Assembly: GCF_020026455.1 (NCBI RefSeq)
Contig: NZ_JAHHQJ010000007.1
Span: forward strand, 1-64,000
From: Alistipes sp.
Lineage (GTDB): Bacteria > Bacteroidota > Bacteroidia > Bacteroidales > Rikenellaceae
Reading direction: 5' to 3'
Length of the DNA stretch: 64,000 bases
Position 1 is the stretch's first letter. Every line of letters begins with the position of its first letter. Below are positions 33,820 through 43,393 of this stretch, piece by piece. The notes below the pieces were generated by a model. That model ran no database searches, was not told where the DNA came from, and was given only the letters and a program-made list of their open reading frames with translations. The position numbers and the translations under genes are program-made.

Positions 33820-36132
33820 TTAGAACGGATATCCGATGGCCAGGTGGAAGCCGAGGCCGTCCTTAAAGCTGGAAATGTTGTAGTAGCCCTTCTTGTCCGG
33901 GTTCGGATAGGGCGTATGGAGCCCGATGCCGAGGTCGGCGCGGATGACCAGGTAGCTGATGTCGCAGCGCAGGCCGAAGCCCGTTCCCAGCGCGATGTCG
34001 TTGAGGAATCCCTTCCATTTGAGTTCAGCCCCGGGTCGTTTGGGGTCTTTCTTCAGCAGCCAGATATTGCCAGCGTCGAGGAAGACGGCTCCGTTGAGCC
34101 GCCCCATGATGCCGAAGCGGTATTCGATGTTGGCTTCCAGCTTGAAGTCTCCCGTCTGGTCAAGGTAGCCGTTGCGGTCATCCACAGGCGGACGGTAGCT
34201 GCCCGGGCCGAGCGACCGGATGGTGAAGGCACGGATGCTGTTGGCTCCGCCGATGTAGAACTGTTCGCTGTAAGGCATCACCTCGGAGTTGCCGTAGGCA
34301 TAGCCCACGCCGACGAGCAGGCGCGTAGCCAGCCAGTTGTTGCGGCGGCCGATGCGGTGGTAGAACTTCACCTCGCTGACCTCCTTGACAAACTGCGAAA
34401 AGCGATTGCCGAAGAGGGTCTGGGGCTGCTTCTCGCCGAAAGCCCGCAGGATGCCCGAAAGCAGGTTGCCCGCCGAGGTGACGCTGTTCTGCCAGTAGAG
34501 GCGGCGGTTGCCCGTGGCGCCATAGGTCCTATCGAAGGTGTAGGTATAGTTGATCGAGGGCACGAACTGGTTGCGGAAACTCATGGCGATGGCCGGATTC
34601 TCGTCCATCGTCCGGTCGAAGGAGGCGGTCGTGTGGAGCAGCTTATTGTAGGTGAGTTTGAAGACCGTCAGCGAATGGTGGCTGTACGGGGAGGTCTGGA
34701 AGTTGTAGCCCGCCGAACCGCTGAAGGCGATCAGCCGGAAGAAGCTGGGGCGGTTCATCAGGTCGACGCCCAGCTGGAACGAGGTGCTCCCCGGGTATTT
34801 CTGCCGCCGCGTCATGCTCCGGGGCAGCAGCAGCCGTGGGATGTCGAGGTTGGCATTGAGTCCCAGTTCATAGGAGTTGAGCCGCGAGGGGCTTCCGCCC
34901 GAGTTCTTGTTGCCCGTCTGCCATTCGTAGGAGCCGTTCAGTTTCACGGAGAGGACCTCGCCGCCGCGGAAGAGGTTGTTGTTGCTGGCACGGAGGGTGA
35001 TGCCCGGGCCGATGAAGCTGTTCGACTTCGAGGTTACGTCGGTTTCCAGGGCCACCTCCAGCGGGTAGTCGAACCGGGCGTCGATCTGCACGCCGAGCGT
35101 ATCGGAGCCGCGCAGCGAGTCGAGCGGCGTGACGCGCAGGTTGACGGAGCGGAAGATTCCCAGTTTGTTGAGGTCGGTCTGCGTGCGGTTCTGGGCATCA
35201 ACGGTGAAGAGCTGCCCGGAGCGGAGCGTCAGGGCGCGGGACAGGACCCGGGGGCGGATTTTCAGCGGCCGCTGGGCGATGACGGTTGCATCCGGCAGAC
35301 GCAGCGTATCCACAGGGCCGGATTTGATGTTGCTCAGGCGGACCGTGACGTCGCCCACGCGGTAGGGAACGAGCGCCGCCTCCGGGACATTCGGCTGGAG
35401 GTTCAGGCGCAGGGCGACCTGCCGGCGGCCGGCGGTCGTGTCGGCCAGGTACTCCATGTATTCGGGACGGAAATAGTAGTAGCCCCGGTTGCGGAGCAGC
35501 TGGGCGATGCGTTTGCGTTCGAGTGTGAGCGTATCGAGGTTGTACTGCGCCCCGATGCGGAGCAGGGAGGTCGACTGAAGGCTGTCGATCAGGCGTTTCA
35601 GGCCCCCGTCGACCTGCGGATAGGCAATGGAGCCATAGTGCCATGCCGGGGCGATGTCGAGCGTGTAGCGAACCTTCGCCTTGCGGCCGTGCTTGCGGTA
35701 GAGCAGGGAGTCGGCAACGCGGGAGCCGAAGTAGCCGTAATTTTCGAGAACCTGCTCGGCGACCTTCGTCCGCAGCTGCGGCTGGACCTTGGAGATCAGC
35801 ACCGGCTGCTTGGCCAGACGCTTGTAGAACCAGTATTTGAATCCTTTTTCCCGGGGCGTATAGAGGTAGTTGTAGGCCCACAGTCCGATGGGAAGCGGGG
35901 TGCGCAGGTAGGGGCTGTAGAGCGGGTTGTTCGGGGCCACCGACAAGGGCTCCTTCGCCGCCGACTCGGCGGCCGGGGAGAGTACGACCCCCGAATCCGG
36001 CTCGATGAGGATCTTTTTCACGCCCGTATACAGCACCTCGTCGCTCCCCAGCCGCCGGGTGGTCGAGCAGGAGGCCGCCAGCAGCAGGGCGCAGAGGGCC
36101 AGAACGATATTTCGGATGCGTTGCGGAGTCAT
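33820..36132 (-). CDS. tamL: TamL, lipid-anchored TamA/BamA-family assembly protein
   Basis: A 770-residue Omp85-family protein. A lipoprotein signal (LLLAASC, Cys at about 22) replaces the usual signal peptide; then POTRA-like alpha/beta repeats (about 30-330) lead to a 16-strand surface-antigen barrel (about 400-770) ending in Phe. TamA-type proteins, with TamB, transport or insert outer-membrane components; in Bacteroidetes the TamA part is a lipoprotein called TamL. It overlaps the upstream tamB gene by 4 bp, which supports the pairing. Confidence 0.85.
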   Translation of the reverse strand: MTPQRIRNIVLALCALLLAASCSTTRRLGSDEVLYTGVKKILIEPDSGVVLSPAAESAAKEPLSVAPNNPLYSPYLRTPLPIGLWAYNYLYTPREKGFKYWFYKRLAKQPVLISKVQPQLRTKVAEQVLENYGYFGSRVADSLLYRKHGRKAKVRYTLDIAPAWHYGSIAYPQVDGGLKRLIDSLQSTSLLRIGAQYNLDTLTLERKRIAQLLRNRGYYYFRPEYMEYLADTTAGRRQVALRLNLQPNVPEAALVPYRVGDVTVRLSNIKSGPVDTLRLPDATVIAQRPLKIRPRVLSRALTLRSGQLFTVDAQNRTQTDLNKLGIFRSVNLRVTPLDSLRGSDTLGVQIDARFDYPLEVALETDVTSKSNSFIGPGITLRASNNNLFRGGEVLSVKLNGSYEWQTGNKNSGGSPSRLNSYELGLNANLDIPRLLLPRSMTRRQKYPGSTSFQLGVDLMNRPSFFRLIAFSGSAGYNFQTSPYSHHSLTVFKLTYNKLLHTTASFDRTMDENPAIAMSFRNQFVPSINYTYTFDRTYGATGNRRLYWQNSVTSAGNLLSGILRAFGEKQPQTLFGNRFSQFVKEVSEVKFYHRIGRRNNWLATRLLVGVGYAYGNSEVMPYSEQFYIGGANSIRAFTIRSLGPGSYRPPVDDRNGYLDQTGDFKLEANIEYRFGIMGRLNGAVFLDAGNIWLLKKDPKRPGAELKWKGFLNDIALGTGFGLRCDISYLVIRADLGIGLHTPYPNPDKKGYYNISSFKDGLGFHLAIGYPF

Positions 36133-39100
36133 TTTCTCGTCTTTTTGGTTTTGGGACGCAGCGGCTTGAACAGGTCGCCCAGGCGCGACAGTTTCTTGCG
36201 GATGACGAAACCCACACCCGTTTCGGTGATCTCACCCTCAAGGATGCTCTCGTAGCCCGTATGGCGGAAGAGCTTCAGGTACATGTTGTCGCGTTTGGTG
36301 AGCATGTATTCCAGCGAAATGTCGTCGATCAGGTTCTCCTTGAGGTTCTGCGACGGGTCGGTATCGGTGCTGAACTTGCCGCCGATGACCGCCCGCACCC
36401 GGTTGTTGAAGAGGCTTTTCGAGAGCCGGTAGGAGTAGTCGGTGCGCTGGCCGTTGGGGTCGTCTTCACCGTGGGAGTCGATGCCGAAGGAGAGGTCCAC
36501 GCCCTTGAGGTTGTTTTGCGCCCACTGGTTCAGCTCCTTCTGGATGAAGGAGTTGAGCGGATTCTCGGAGCTGACCTTCGCGGTCGTTCCCGGTCCCGTA
36601 TAGGTGTTGTAGATCAGCAGGTTCATCGCCTGGTTGGCGCGCTGCTCGGCAGTCAGCGAGTTCAGCTGGTTCTGCATGGTGAGGTCCTCGGGAGCCGCCA
36701 GTCCGAAGCTGATAGACAGGTCGTTGAGCGTGTTGCGGATGTTGATCGAGATGTCGAAATTCACCGGCCGGGAATCCTGACCGTCGGAGGAGACGTTGGC
36801 CCGCACGGTCTCGACGGCCGTGATGTTGAAAGCCGGGTCGGCAAGGTCGCCGATCCATTCGACGTAGCTGTCCGGCTTGATTTTGAAGATCTTCTGCGGG
36901 ATGACGGGCGGATTGTAGCGCACGCTTCCGCCCGAAAGCACGTATTTGCCCGACAGGCGGACGTCGCCCAGCGGGTTCATCGTGTAGGTGAGGTTGCCGC
37001 CGCCCCGCAGGTCGATCCGGTTGTTGCCGTCGGTCGAGAGGTCCACGGCGGCCTGCACGTCGTTGTTGATGTCCACGTTGACAAGCACGTCCATGCCCCC
37101 GATGTGCACCTCCTGGGGCGTTTCGTCCGGGGTTCGGGTGTCCAGCTCGCTGAACGAGACGAACGTCACGACGTTCTGCGGCCGCTCCTTCACCTCCACC
37201 GGCGAATCCTGCATGACGTAGTTGATGTCCGTGCCGCCGAGCAGGGCGACGTTGCCGCGGACGACGAGTTCGTCCACGGGCCCCCTGGCCGTGGCGCCCA
37301 GGTCGAGGTAGGCCTTGCCGTAGACCGCCGTGCCGGCTTTGCGGGGCACGTCAACGAACTGGAAATCCGAGGCCCGCAGCACGAGGTCGGCCGTCATGTG
37401 CCCGAAATCGGCGAGGTTGACCCCGCCGCCGATGGTCAGCGCGCTCTTGTTCGGGGCGAAAACCGCATAGTCGTCGAACAGAATGCGGCTGCCGGCGATG
37501 CGGATCGTGTCCGCGGAGAGGCCGAACGATGTGCCGATCATCGGGACGCGGATGTCGGTCCCGGCAAACCGCACGCCTCCGTCGAGCGCCAGACGTCCGG
37601 GACGTCCGCCCGCATGGAGCCGGGCCTGCAGGCTGCCCGAAAGGCGGAGCAGGTCGGCGGGCAGGAAGACGTTGACCGGCTGCAACGGGAATCCCGGGAC
37701 ACTCACCGTCAGGTCGAGCGGACTTTCGCGCCCCTCGCGGTAGTCGCCCCGAACGGAGAGCACTTCGGCTCCGTCGAGCGTCAGACGTGCATCGGCAAGG
37801 TGTCCCCGGTCCTGTTTGTAGAAGAGCCCGAGGTCGACGTTGCCGAAGCGCCGTTTGTCGTAGGTCAGCTCCCCCACCGAGACCCCGCCCCGCAGCGAGA
37901 GGCTGTTGGCCCCAAGGTTCAGCGTCAGATTCGCACCCAGCACGCCGTCGACGGGCGGCGCCGAGGGCAGCAGCCCCAATGCCGAGCCGACGTTCAGTCC
38001 GGCGATGTCGAGACGGATGCGGTCGGAGGCGTCGCTGCCCGGGATGGTGCGGATCGCGAACCGCTGGTCGCCGTGGCTCATGTCGAGGTCGGCCTCAACG
38101 TGCTTGTCGAAGCGGTAGACGAGGTAGTTGTCGCGGTTGACCGTCCACGGCTCAAAGCCGAACAGCGGGTCGGGAGGTGTCACGCTCGCACGGACCAGAC
38201 TGTCGGTCCACATCGCGCCCAGCCCGAAGCGGAAGCCGGCGCGGCCGGCGCGGTTGCGCTGGTAGAAGTTCGCCTCGCCGGTGTTCCGCACGAGGTGGCC
38301 GTGGACTCCGGCCTGCGCGATATTGTCGAGATTCCCGGGGGCATTCGCCAGCCCGAAGGCATATTCCAGCCGCGGCCCGTTCTGGCGGATACAGGCCCTC
38401 ACGGTGTCGAGGACCACATTCCCGCTGGTCAATCCCTCCGTACGCAGGCGGATCGAGACGGGCAGCGAATCGCAGTTCGTCCCTTCGGCATACAACGCGT
38501 CGAAGGCGATCTTACGGGATTTCAGCAGGCTGTTGAGGATGTTGTCGGGCCCGGCCGAGACCCGCAGCGCAAAGTCGGGAAGCGCGGGCTTCAGCTGCTC
38601 CATGTCGATGCTCTGCGCGTCGATCTGCCCGGCCAGCACCCGGGCACTCCGGTTCAGTTCCGCAAGCAGCGAGTCGACGGATTGGGGCGTGGAGAACTCC
38701 AGCGACAGGTCGCCCGAAGCCGCAGCGGCCCGCGTTGCGGTCGGATCGGTGCGCAGCGAAACGCTCGTCGGACGGATGCGGTCCGTACGGTATTTGTTCC
38801 GGATTTCGATGCTGTCCAGCGCGATGCGGGCTGCGTAGGCGCCCTTTTCGGAGGCCGAGGCCGAGGCATCGAGCAGAAACGATCCGCCGATCGGCTCCGA
38901 GCCCACGCCCAGAGCCGCCAGGTCGAACCCCAAGACGCGGCCTTGAAGGCCGATGTGCTGTTCCTGCCCGGTCAGCGTCCCGGAGAGGAGCAGCTGCAGC
39001 CGGAGCGCCTCGTCGCGATCGGAGATCCGCCCCGAGAGGCGCTGGTCCTCCAGGTCGGCGTCGAGGTCGATGCCCCCGAAGTCGCGTCCGCGGAACTCCG

Positions 39101-40859
39101 CGCGGGAGAGTTGTGCCCGAAGGCTCGCCCGGGTTCGGGGCAGCAGCGGATCAAAGCCCGCGCCGCGGGCCCGGAGGCTCAGACCGACGATCCCCAGCGA
39201 ATCGGCCGGGAGGAAGCGGTTGAGCGGGAAGCTGTCGGCCCGGATCTCGGCATCGTAGCTCTGTCCGCGGGGGTTGAACCGCCCCGCGACGGAGAGCCGG
39301 CCGCCCTCGGTCGAGAGGATCGAAGCCGTCGAGAAGGTCCCGCTGTCCGCCCCGGCAGAGCCCTGGAGCCGGATCAGGGACGGAATAGCCACACGCCGCC
39401 GCAGGGCCGTATCGGGGAGCAGCTCCTTGAGGAAGGCAAGATCCCGGAAGTCGCCCTCGAAGCGGGCCGAAGCCTTCAGGCGGCTGGCGTCGAGCAGGTT
39501 TTTAGCCGCGGCATCGGCCTTGAGGTCGAGGTGTCCGGGCGACGAGACTTCGAGCTGTGTCGTTCCGATGTCGTCCAGGGTTCCCGCCGCGGAGAGCGAC
39601 AGCCGAACGATCCGGTCGTCCAGCACGGACGGGATCGCCTCCGGGGAGAGGTATTTCAGGTCCCGGGTGTTCAGATCGGCCGAAAGAGAGGCCGTGAGCG
39701 GCGACGCCGGCTCCAGTTTCAGGATTCCGGCCCCGGCGGAGAGCTCGGCCCGGATTCGCGAGAAGGCGGTTTGCAGGTCGAAATCGGAGAGGGAGATGCC
39801 CGATGCATCCATCCCGAAACGCCCGGTCAGGTCGCGGACCGAAAGCCCGCAGCGTTCGGTGAACGCCGTCCGGCAGATGCGCAGCGCAATGTCGGAACCC
39901 CGGTTGTAGAGCGAATCGATCGTGAGGTCGAGCGGCGCGAGGGAGATGAACGCCGGGTCGAATCCCGCGGCGGGGCGGTAGTTCAGACGGCCGTATGCAA
40001 CACGGTTGTCGGTCAGCGCGACGCGGCCGACCCGCACGGTCCACGGTGCGGAGGCCCCGGCCGGGGAGCCGGAAGGATCGGGGGTGTCGGAGATGTCAGG
40101 GGTGTCAGGGGTGTCGGAGATGCCGCCCTCCGCTGCGGCCGGTCCGGTGAGGTAGGAGCAGGCGCCCCGGTCGAGCAGGATGCTCGTCACGCAGACCTGC
40201 CGGCTGTCCAGCTGCACCCGGCAGGTGTCGATGGTCCCGTCGGCCAGGCGGACGGAGAGATCGGAGACCGCAGGGGAGGTGCGCATCCCGAAGGCGAGGT
40301 TCGAGACCGCAATCCGGTCGAGCCCTATCGCCCACGGCAGGGCGGCGGAGCTGTCCGTTTTCTCGACGGGAGCCGCTTCGGTCAGGTTCAGCCGCATGTC
40401 CGCATCGGCGAGTAGGAGGCGGGAAATGTTCGCCCGGCAGGCCCCAAGGTCGGCTTCGGCGGATTCGAGGGCGAGTTCCCCGGCAACCACACGCAGGTCC
40501 ATGCCCGCCAAGGAGTCTTTGTAGTGGGCGGCGACACGTTCCAGGGCGAAACTCCGGATGAGGGCTCTTTTGCGGATCAGCGGCCACAGGGCGGCATCGA
40601 GCGAAAGCCTTCCGCAGCGCAGGAGCGTATCCGTCCCATCGGCCAGCAGGGTGTTTTCCACCGTCAGCCGCAGCGGAAAGGCGAGGCGGAGGCGTCCGAC
40701 GGAGACCTCCATGCCGAGAGTCCGGGAAGCATAGGCCACGGCCTGACGACAGGCCAAGTCCTGGACGGCCGGAATGTAGAGCAGCGCCGGGACCAGCAGC
40801 AGGACGAGCAGCAGGACAAGCAGCGTCCGGAGCGTATGTTTGAGAATTTTTTTCAGCAT
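36129..40859 (-). CDS. tamB: TamB translocation/assembly module protein
   Basis: A 1576-residue AsmA/TamB-family protein. A single N-terminal membrane anchor (about residues 8-28, LLVLLLVLLLVPALLYIPAVQ) is followed by a long beta-taco of repeated strands reaching across the periplasm, and a C-terminal DUF490 domain (GDVRLSGKYVLSGGSVRYNPP and ITAVETVRANVSS). The ATG at 40859 begins MLKKILKHTLR; an earlier frame start adds residues without a function. TamB is proposed to carry phospholipid or to help assemble outer-membrane proteins with TamA/TamL. The 4-bp overlap indicates one operon. Confidence 0.92.
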   Translation of the reverse strand: MLKKILKHTLRTLLVLLLVLLLVPALLYIPAVQDLACRQAVAYASRTLGMEVSVGRLRLAFPLRLTVENTLLADGTDTLLRCGRLSLDAALWPLIRKRALIRSFALERVAAHYKDSLAGMDLRVVAGELALESAEADLGACRANISRLLLADADMRLNLTEAAPVEKTDSSAALPWAIGLDRIAVSNLAFGMRTSPAVSDLSVRLADGTIDTCRVQLDSRQVCVTSILLDRGACSYLTGPAAAEGGISDTPDTPDISDTPDPSGSPAGASAPWTVRVGRVALTDNRVAYGRLNYRPAAGFDPAFISLAPLDLTIDSLYNRGSDIALRICRTAFTERCGLSVRDLTGRFGMDASGISLSDFDLQTAFSRIRAELSAGAGILKLEPASPLTASLSADLNTRDLKYLSPEAIPSVLDDRIVRLSLSAAGTLDDIGTTQLEVSSPGHLDLKADAAAKNLLDASRLKASARFEGDFRDLAFLKELLPDTALRRRVAIPSLIRLQGSAGADSGTFSTASILSTEGGRLSVAGRFNPRGQSYDAEIRADSFPLNRFLPADSLGIVGLSLRARGAGFDPLLPRTRASLRAQLSRAEFRGRDFGGIDLDADLEDQRLSGRISDRDEALRLQLLLSGTLTGQEQHIGLQGRVLGFDLAALGVGSEPIGGSFLLDASASASEKGAYAARIALDSIEIRNKYRTDRIRPTSVSLRTDPTATRAAAASGDLSLEFSTPQSVDSLLAELNRSARVLAGQIDAQSIDMEQLKPALPDFALRVSAGPDNILNSLLKSRKIAFDALYAEGTNCDSLPVSIRLRTEGLTSGNVVLDTVRACIRQNGPRLEYAFGLANAPGNLDNIAQAGVHGHLVRNTGEANFYQRNRAGRAGFRFGLGAMWTDSLVRASVTPPDPLFGFEPWTVNRDNYLVYRFDKHVEADLDMSHGDQRFAIRTIPGSDASDRIRLDIAGLNVGSALGLLPSAPPVDGVLGANLTLNLGANSLSLRGGVSVGELTYDKRRFGNVDLGLFYKQDRGHLADARLTLDGAEVLSVRGDYREGRESPLDLTVSVPGFPLQPVNVFLPADLLRLSGSLQARLHAGGRPGRLALDGGVRFAGTDIRVPMIGTSFGLSADTIRIAGSRILFDDYAVFAPNKSALTIGGGVNLADFGHMTADLVLRASDFQFVDVPRKAGTAVYGKAYLDLGATARGPVDELVVRGNVALLGGTDINYVMQDSPVEVKERPQNVVTFVSFSELDTRTPDETPQEVHIGGMDVLVNVDINNDVQAAVDLSTDGNNRIDLRGGGNLTYTMNPLGDVRLSGKYVLSGGSVRYNPPVIPQKIFKIKPDSYVEWIGDLADPAFNITAVETVRANVSSDGQDSRPVNFDISINIRNTLNDLSISFGLAAPEDLTMQNQLNSLTAEQRANQAMNLLIYNTYTGPGTTAKVSSENPLNSFIQKELNQWAQNNLKGVDLSFGIDSHGEDDPNGQRTDYSYRLSKSLFNNRVRAVIGGKFSTDTDPSQNLKENLIDDISLEYMLTKRDNMYLKLFRHTGYESILEGEITETGVGFVIRKKLSRLGDLFKPLRPKTKKTRK

Positions 40860-41195
40860 TTCAGAAACAGCGTGTTCGAAATCCGGCAAAAGGCGGACCA
40901 TCGATCTGCGATTGCGCGTACGTGTTTGCTGTCAAAGCGGCAAATTCGCCGCAAATTACAAAAAAACGACGACCCGGCAATGGAACAAGCCGAAACAAAC
41001 AGACCTATTCGAGACATTTCCCGACATTTTCCCCAGTCGGTCCGGTCGGAGACAGCAGAGGCGAAAGCCGGCATATTGCCCCACGGGGCGGGTTCGAAGT
41101 GGGAAAATCGCCCGGAAAAGGGACCCGGAGGGCGGGGATCACGGCAGGAGGCCATAAAATTCGCCCTGCAACCCCGCTTTTTCAGCTTTTTTCCA
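40860..41195. other. intergenic stretch without a recognisable gene
   Basis: Between tamB and the B12-operon promoter. Short open frames in several phases have no credible signal. No CRISPR, tRNA or repeat seen. Confidence 0.6.
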
Positions 41196-41203
41196 TACCT
41201 TTG
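41196..41203 (+). promoter_or_regulatory. -7 box of the B12-uptake operon
   Basis: TACCTTTG fits TAnnTTTG. It predicts RNA start near 41210 and an untranslated leader of about 360 nt. The -33 side is only a T-rich tract. Confidence 0.6.
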
Positions 41204-41209
41204 CAGTGC

Positions 41210-41540
41210 AACGGTTCGCCGCCCGGAAGTCCGGGCAATTGACAGGAAAAAGCCGCAACATCCGACAACGGGCTCCTCTGCCGCAAGCCCCTGAGGCCGA
41301 AGCGGGAGGGATCAGGGCCCGGGAATCCTGCGCTCCCGATTTTCAGGCAACAGGGCAGGTGTCAGGAGCGGATCGGAAGGTCCGCCGCCGCGAAGGTTTT
41401 ACAAACCGGAGGGGGGGGGCAAGTTTGCACCCTGCGGAAAAACGCGTCTCGGCACATCTCCGGACGCAGCAGCGGATCGGTGCGGGATTACGGCCGGAGG
41501 CCTGTCGTGCGTCCGGCGCGGATCGCGGGAAGACCCGCAA
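41210..41540 (+). promoter_or_regulatory. probable cobalamin riboswitch
   Basis: A long GC-rich leader before a B12-transport operon. A B12-box-like stretch (GGCCGGAGGCCTGTC) lies at 41492-41506, close to the family pattern of AGYCMGgARaCCkGCC. About 180 nt earlier, around 41304-41338, GGGAGGGATCAGG is followed by AATCCTG and then CCCG, matching the conserved GGGAa...GG...AATCC...CCCG arrangement, though the GGTG element is not perfect. CGGACGC (41461-41467) can pair with GCGTCCG (41509-41515) around the box. A small hairpin (41525-41538) lies before the start codon and may form the expression platform. A G9 run is at 41411-41419. Confidence 0.6.
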
Positions 41541-41573
41541 AAGATTGGATGAAACGATTTAAACGAAAAGAAT

Positions 41574-43370
41574 ATGAGCTGTTTTTTCAGTCATGCCGGA
41601 CGGATGGCGATACCGGTTCTGCTCTCGCTGCTGCTGGCCGCCACAGCCTGCAACAAGGACGAAGAAATAACGCTGTCGGACAGCAAACCCAGCATCACCC
41701 TCGACAGCGAGACGGGCGTCTACACGGTGAAGATCGGACGCAAGGTGACGATCTCTCCGACCGTGGAAAACGGAGACGAGGCCGCTTACAGCTGGTCGAT
41801 TGACGGCAAGGTCGTGTCCACGGCCCGCGTGTTCGAATACGTCTTCGACCAGGAGGGCCGCGTCTATGTGACGCTGAGGGTCGAAAACCGCGCGGGATAC
41901 GACGAGACGGAGGCTCGCATCGACGTGGATCGTCTCGCTCCCCCGTTCATCTCGCTCATCGTGCCGCCGACGGGGCTCTATGTACTCACGGGCCGGGAAT
42001 ACACGTTCGCTCCGGAGGTGCAGAACGGCGAAAACGCCCGCTACGCATGGTATGTGGACGACTCGACCATAGCGGTCTCCTCGGAAAAGGACTACATCTT
42101 CATGCGCACTGAACCCGGCACATGCACCCTGCGGCTGACGGCGACGAACGAAGACGGCACGACCGAGAAAACGCTGTCCGTGCATGTCGTGGACGCCATT
42201 CCGGTCCACATCGCGTTCATCCCCCAGTCCTACCGGGCCGATCCGCTGGTGCGGAGCGTATCGCTCGGGCGGAAGCTCTTCCTGAGGCCCCAGGTGAGCA
42301 ACGCCACAGAAGCGGAATATGCGTGGTATGTGGACGGGACCCTGCAGGAGGGCGCAACCGACCGCATGTTCGCCTTCGCGCCGGAGCGAGAGGGCCAATA
42401 CGAGGTCACATTCCGCGTGACGGACACGGACAAAAGCCCGGCAGCACGCCTCTCGCGCCACATAGCGCGCACGTCGTCGAAGCGGATCACCGAGAAAACA
42501 CTCCGGGTGACCTGCTACGGGCGCGAAGCGGAACGCGTCATCACGACGATGGGCCAGCCCGCATCGAACCGGGTGCTCGAATTCCTGCCCGCACCCGGGC
42601 AGTTCGTCAACGAAGCGGGCATGGGCGAATATAGCGGGCAGAAAACCTTCGAGGAGGCCCGTCTCTACGCCGAAGAGCGTCTGAAAAAGGGCGAGTTCGT
42701 ATCGCTGGGCAACTTCGGAGGCTATGTGATCCTGGGCTTCGACCACAGCGTGGAGAACAAGGGCGGATACGACTTTTCGATCTGCGGCAACCAGTTCAAG
42801 GGAAGCAACGAGCCGGGGATCGTGTGGGTGATGCAGGATGTCAACGAAAACGGCAAGCCCGACGACGAATGGTACGAACTCCGGGGCAGCGAAACGGGCG
42901 CTGAAGGAACCGTGCAGGAGTATGCGGTGACCTATTACAGGCCCGCCGGACCCCGTCAGGGAGTGAAATGGACCGACAATCTGGACGGGAGCGGGCAGGT
43001 GGCCTATCTGGGACAGTTCCATCCGCAGGACTCCTACTACCCCCTGTGGCTCGAAGAGGAGGCCTACACCTATTACGGTACGGGACTGCGCCAGAACTCC
43101 ACGCAGGCCCCGAACGGAGACTGGGCGAACAATCCCTTCGAATGGGGATATGTCGACAACATCGGCAGCGACAATCCGAACCCTGCGACCAAAAGCGGCA
43201 AGACCCTGTTCAAGATCAGCAACGCCATGACGCTCGACGGAAAGCCCGCCGGGTTGCGCTACATTGATTTCATCAAGGTACAGAGCGCCATCAACGGCAG
43301 CTCCGGAGGACTGGGCGAACTCTCGACCGAAGTCACCGGAATGGCCGTCGACGAAAACCTCAACCGATAA
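41574..43370 (+). CDS. PKD-like surface lipoprotein of the B12-uptake operon
   Basis: A 598-residue lipoprotein (Cys at about residue 23 in LLAATACNKDEE; an internal ATG at 41604 is a possible start). The first 300 residues form three Ig/PKD-like repeats of about 85 residues, each with a YAWYVDG-type core (YSWSIDGK, YAWYVDDS, YAWYVDGT). The C-terminal 280 residues form another domain with Asn/Asp-rich loops (VNENGKPDDEWYELRGSE), which looks like a calcium-loop beta-barrel. It precedes a BtuG-like gene by 23 bp. A role as an additional surface B12-binding or capture protein is inferred from the operon (compare BtuH), not from catalysis. Confidence 0.7.
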   Translation: MSCFFSHAGRMAIPVLLSLLLAATACNKDEEITLSDSKPSITLDSETGVYTVKIGRKVTISPTVENGDEAAYSWSIDGKVVSTARVFEYVFDQEGRVYVTLRVENRAGYDETEARIDVDRLAPPFISLIVPPTGLYVLTGREYTFAPEVQNGENARYAWYVDDSTIAVSSEKDYIFMRTEPGTCTLRLTATNEDGTTEKTLSVHVVDAIPVHIAFIPQSYRADPLVRSVSLGRKLFLRPQVSNATEAEYAWYVDGTLQEGATDRMFAFAPEREGQYEVTFRVTDTDKSPAARLSRHIARTSSKRITEKTLRVTCYGREAERVITTMGQPASNRVLEFLPAPGQFVNEAGMGEYSGQKTFEEARLYAEERLKKGEFVSLGNFGGYVILGFDHSVENKGGYDFSICGNQFKGSNEPGIVWVMQDVNENGKPDDEWYELRGSETGAEGTVQEYAVTYYRPAGPRQGVKWTDNLDGSGQVAYLGQFHPQDSYYPLWLEEEAYTYYGTGLRQNSTQAPNGDWANNPFEWGYVDNIGSDNPNPATKSGKTLFKISNAMTLDGKPAGLRYIDFIKVQSAINGSSGGLGELSTEVTGMAVDENLNR

Positions 43371-43393
43371 CCACCCGCTCGGCCCCGCAACGC

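Noticed and set aside
33700..36255. 851-codon open frame on the plus strand opposite tamL
   Set aside because: Shadow of tamL with biased composition and no domain; tamL has a lipobox and Omp85 features.
36261..40415. 1384-codon open frame on the plus strand opposite tamB
   Set aside because: It mirrors the codons of tamB in a GC-rich gene; it has no signal peptide, no known domain and a low-complexity Arg/Glu/Gly/Val composition.
41400..41425. G9 run as a phase-variation switch
   Set aside because: It lies in an untranslated leader, without a reading frame or promoter spacer that slippage would change; only noted in the riboswitch entry.
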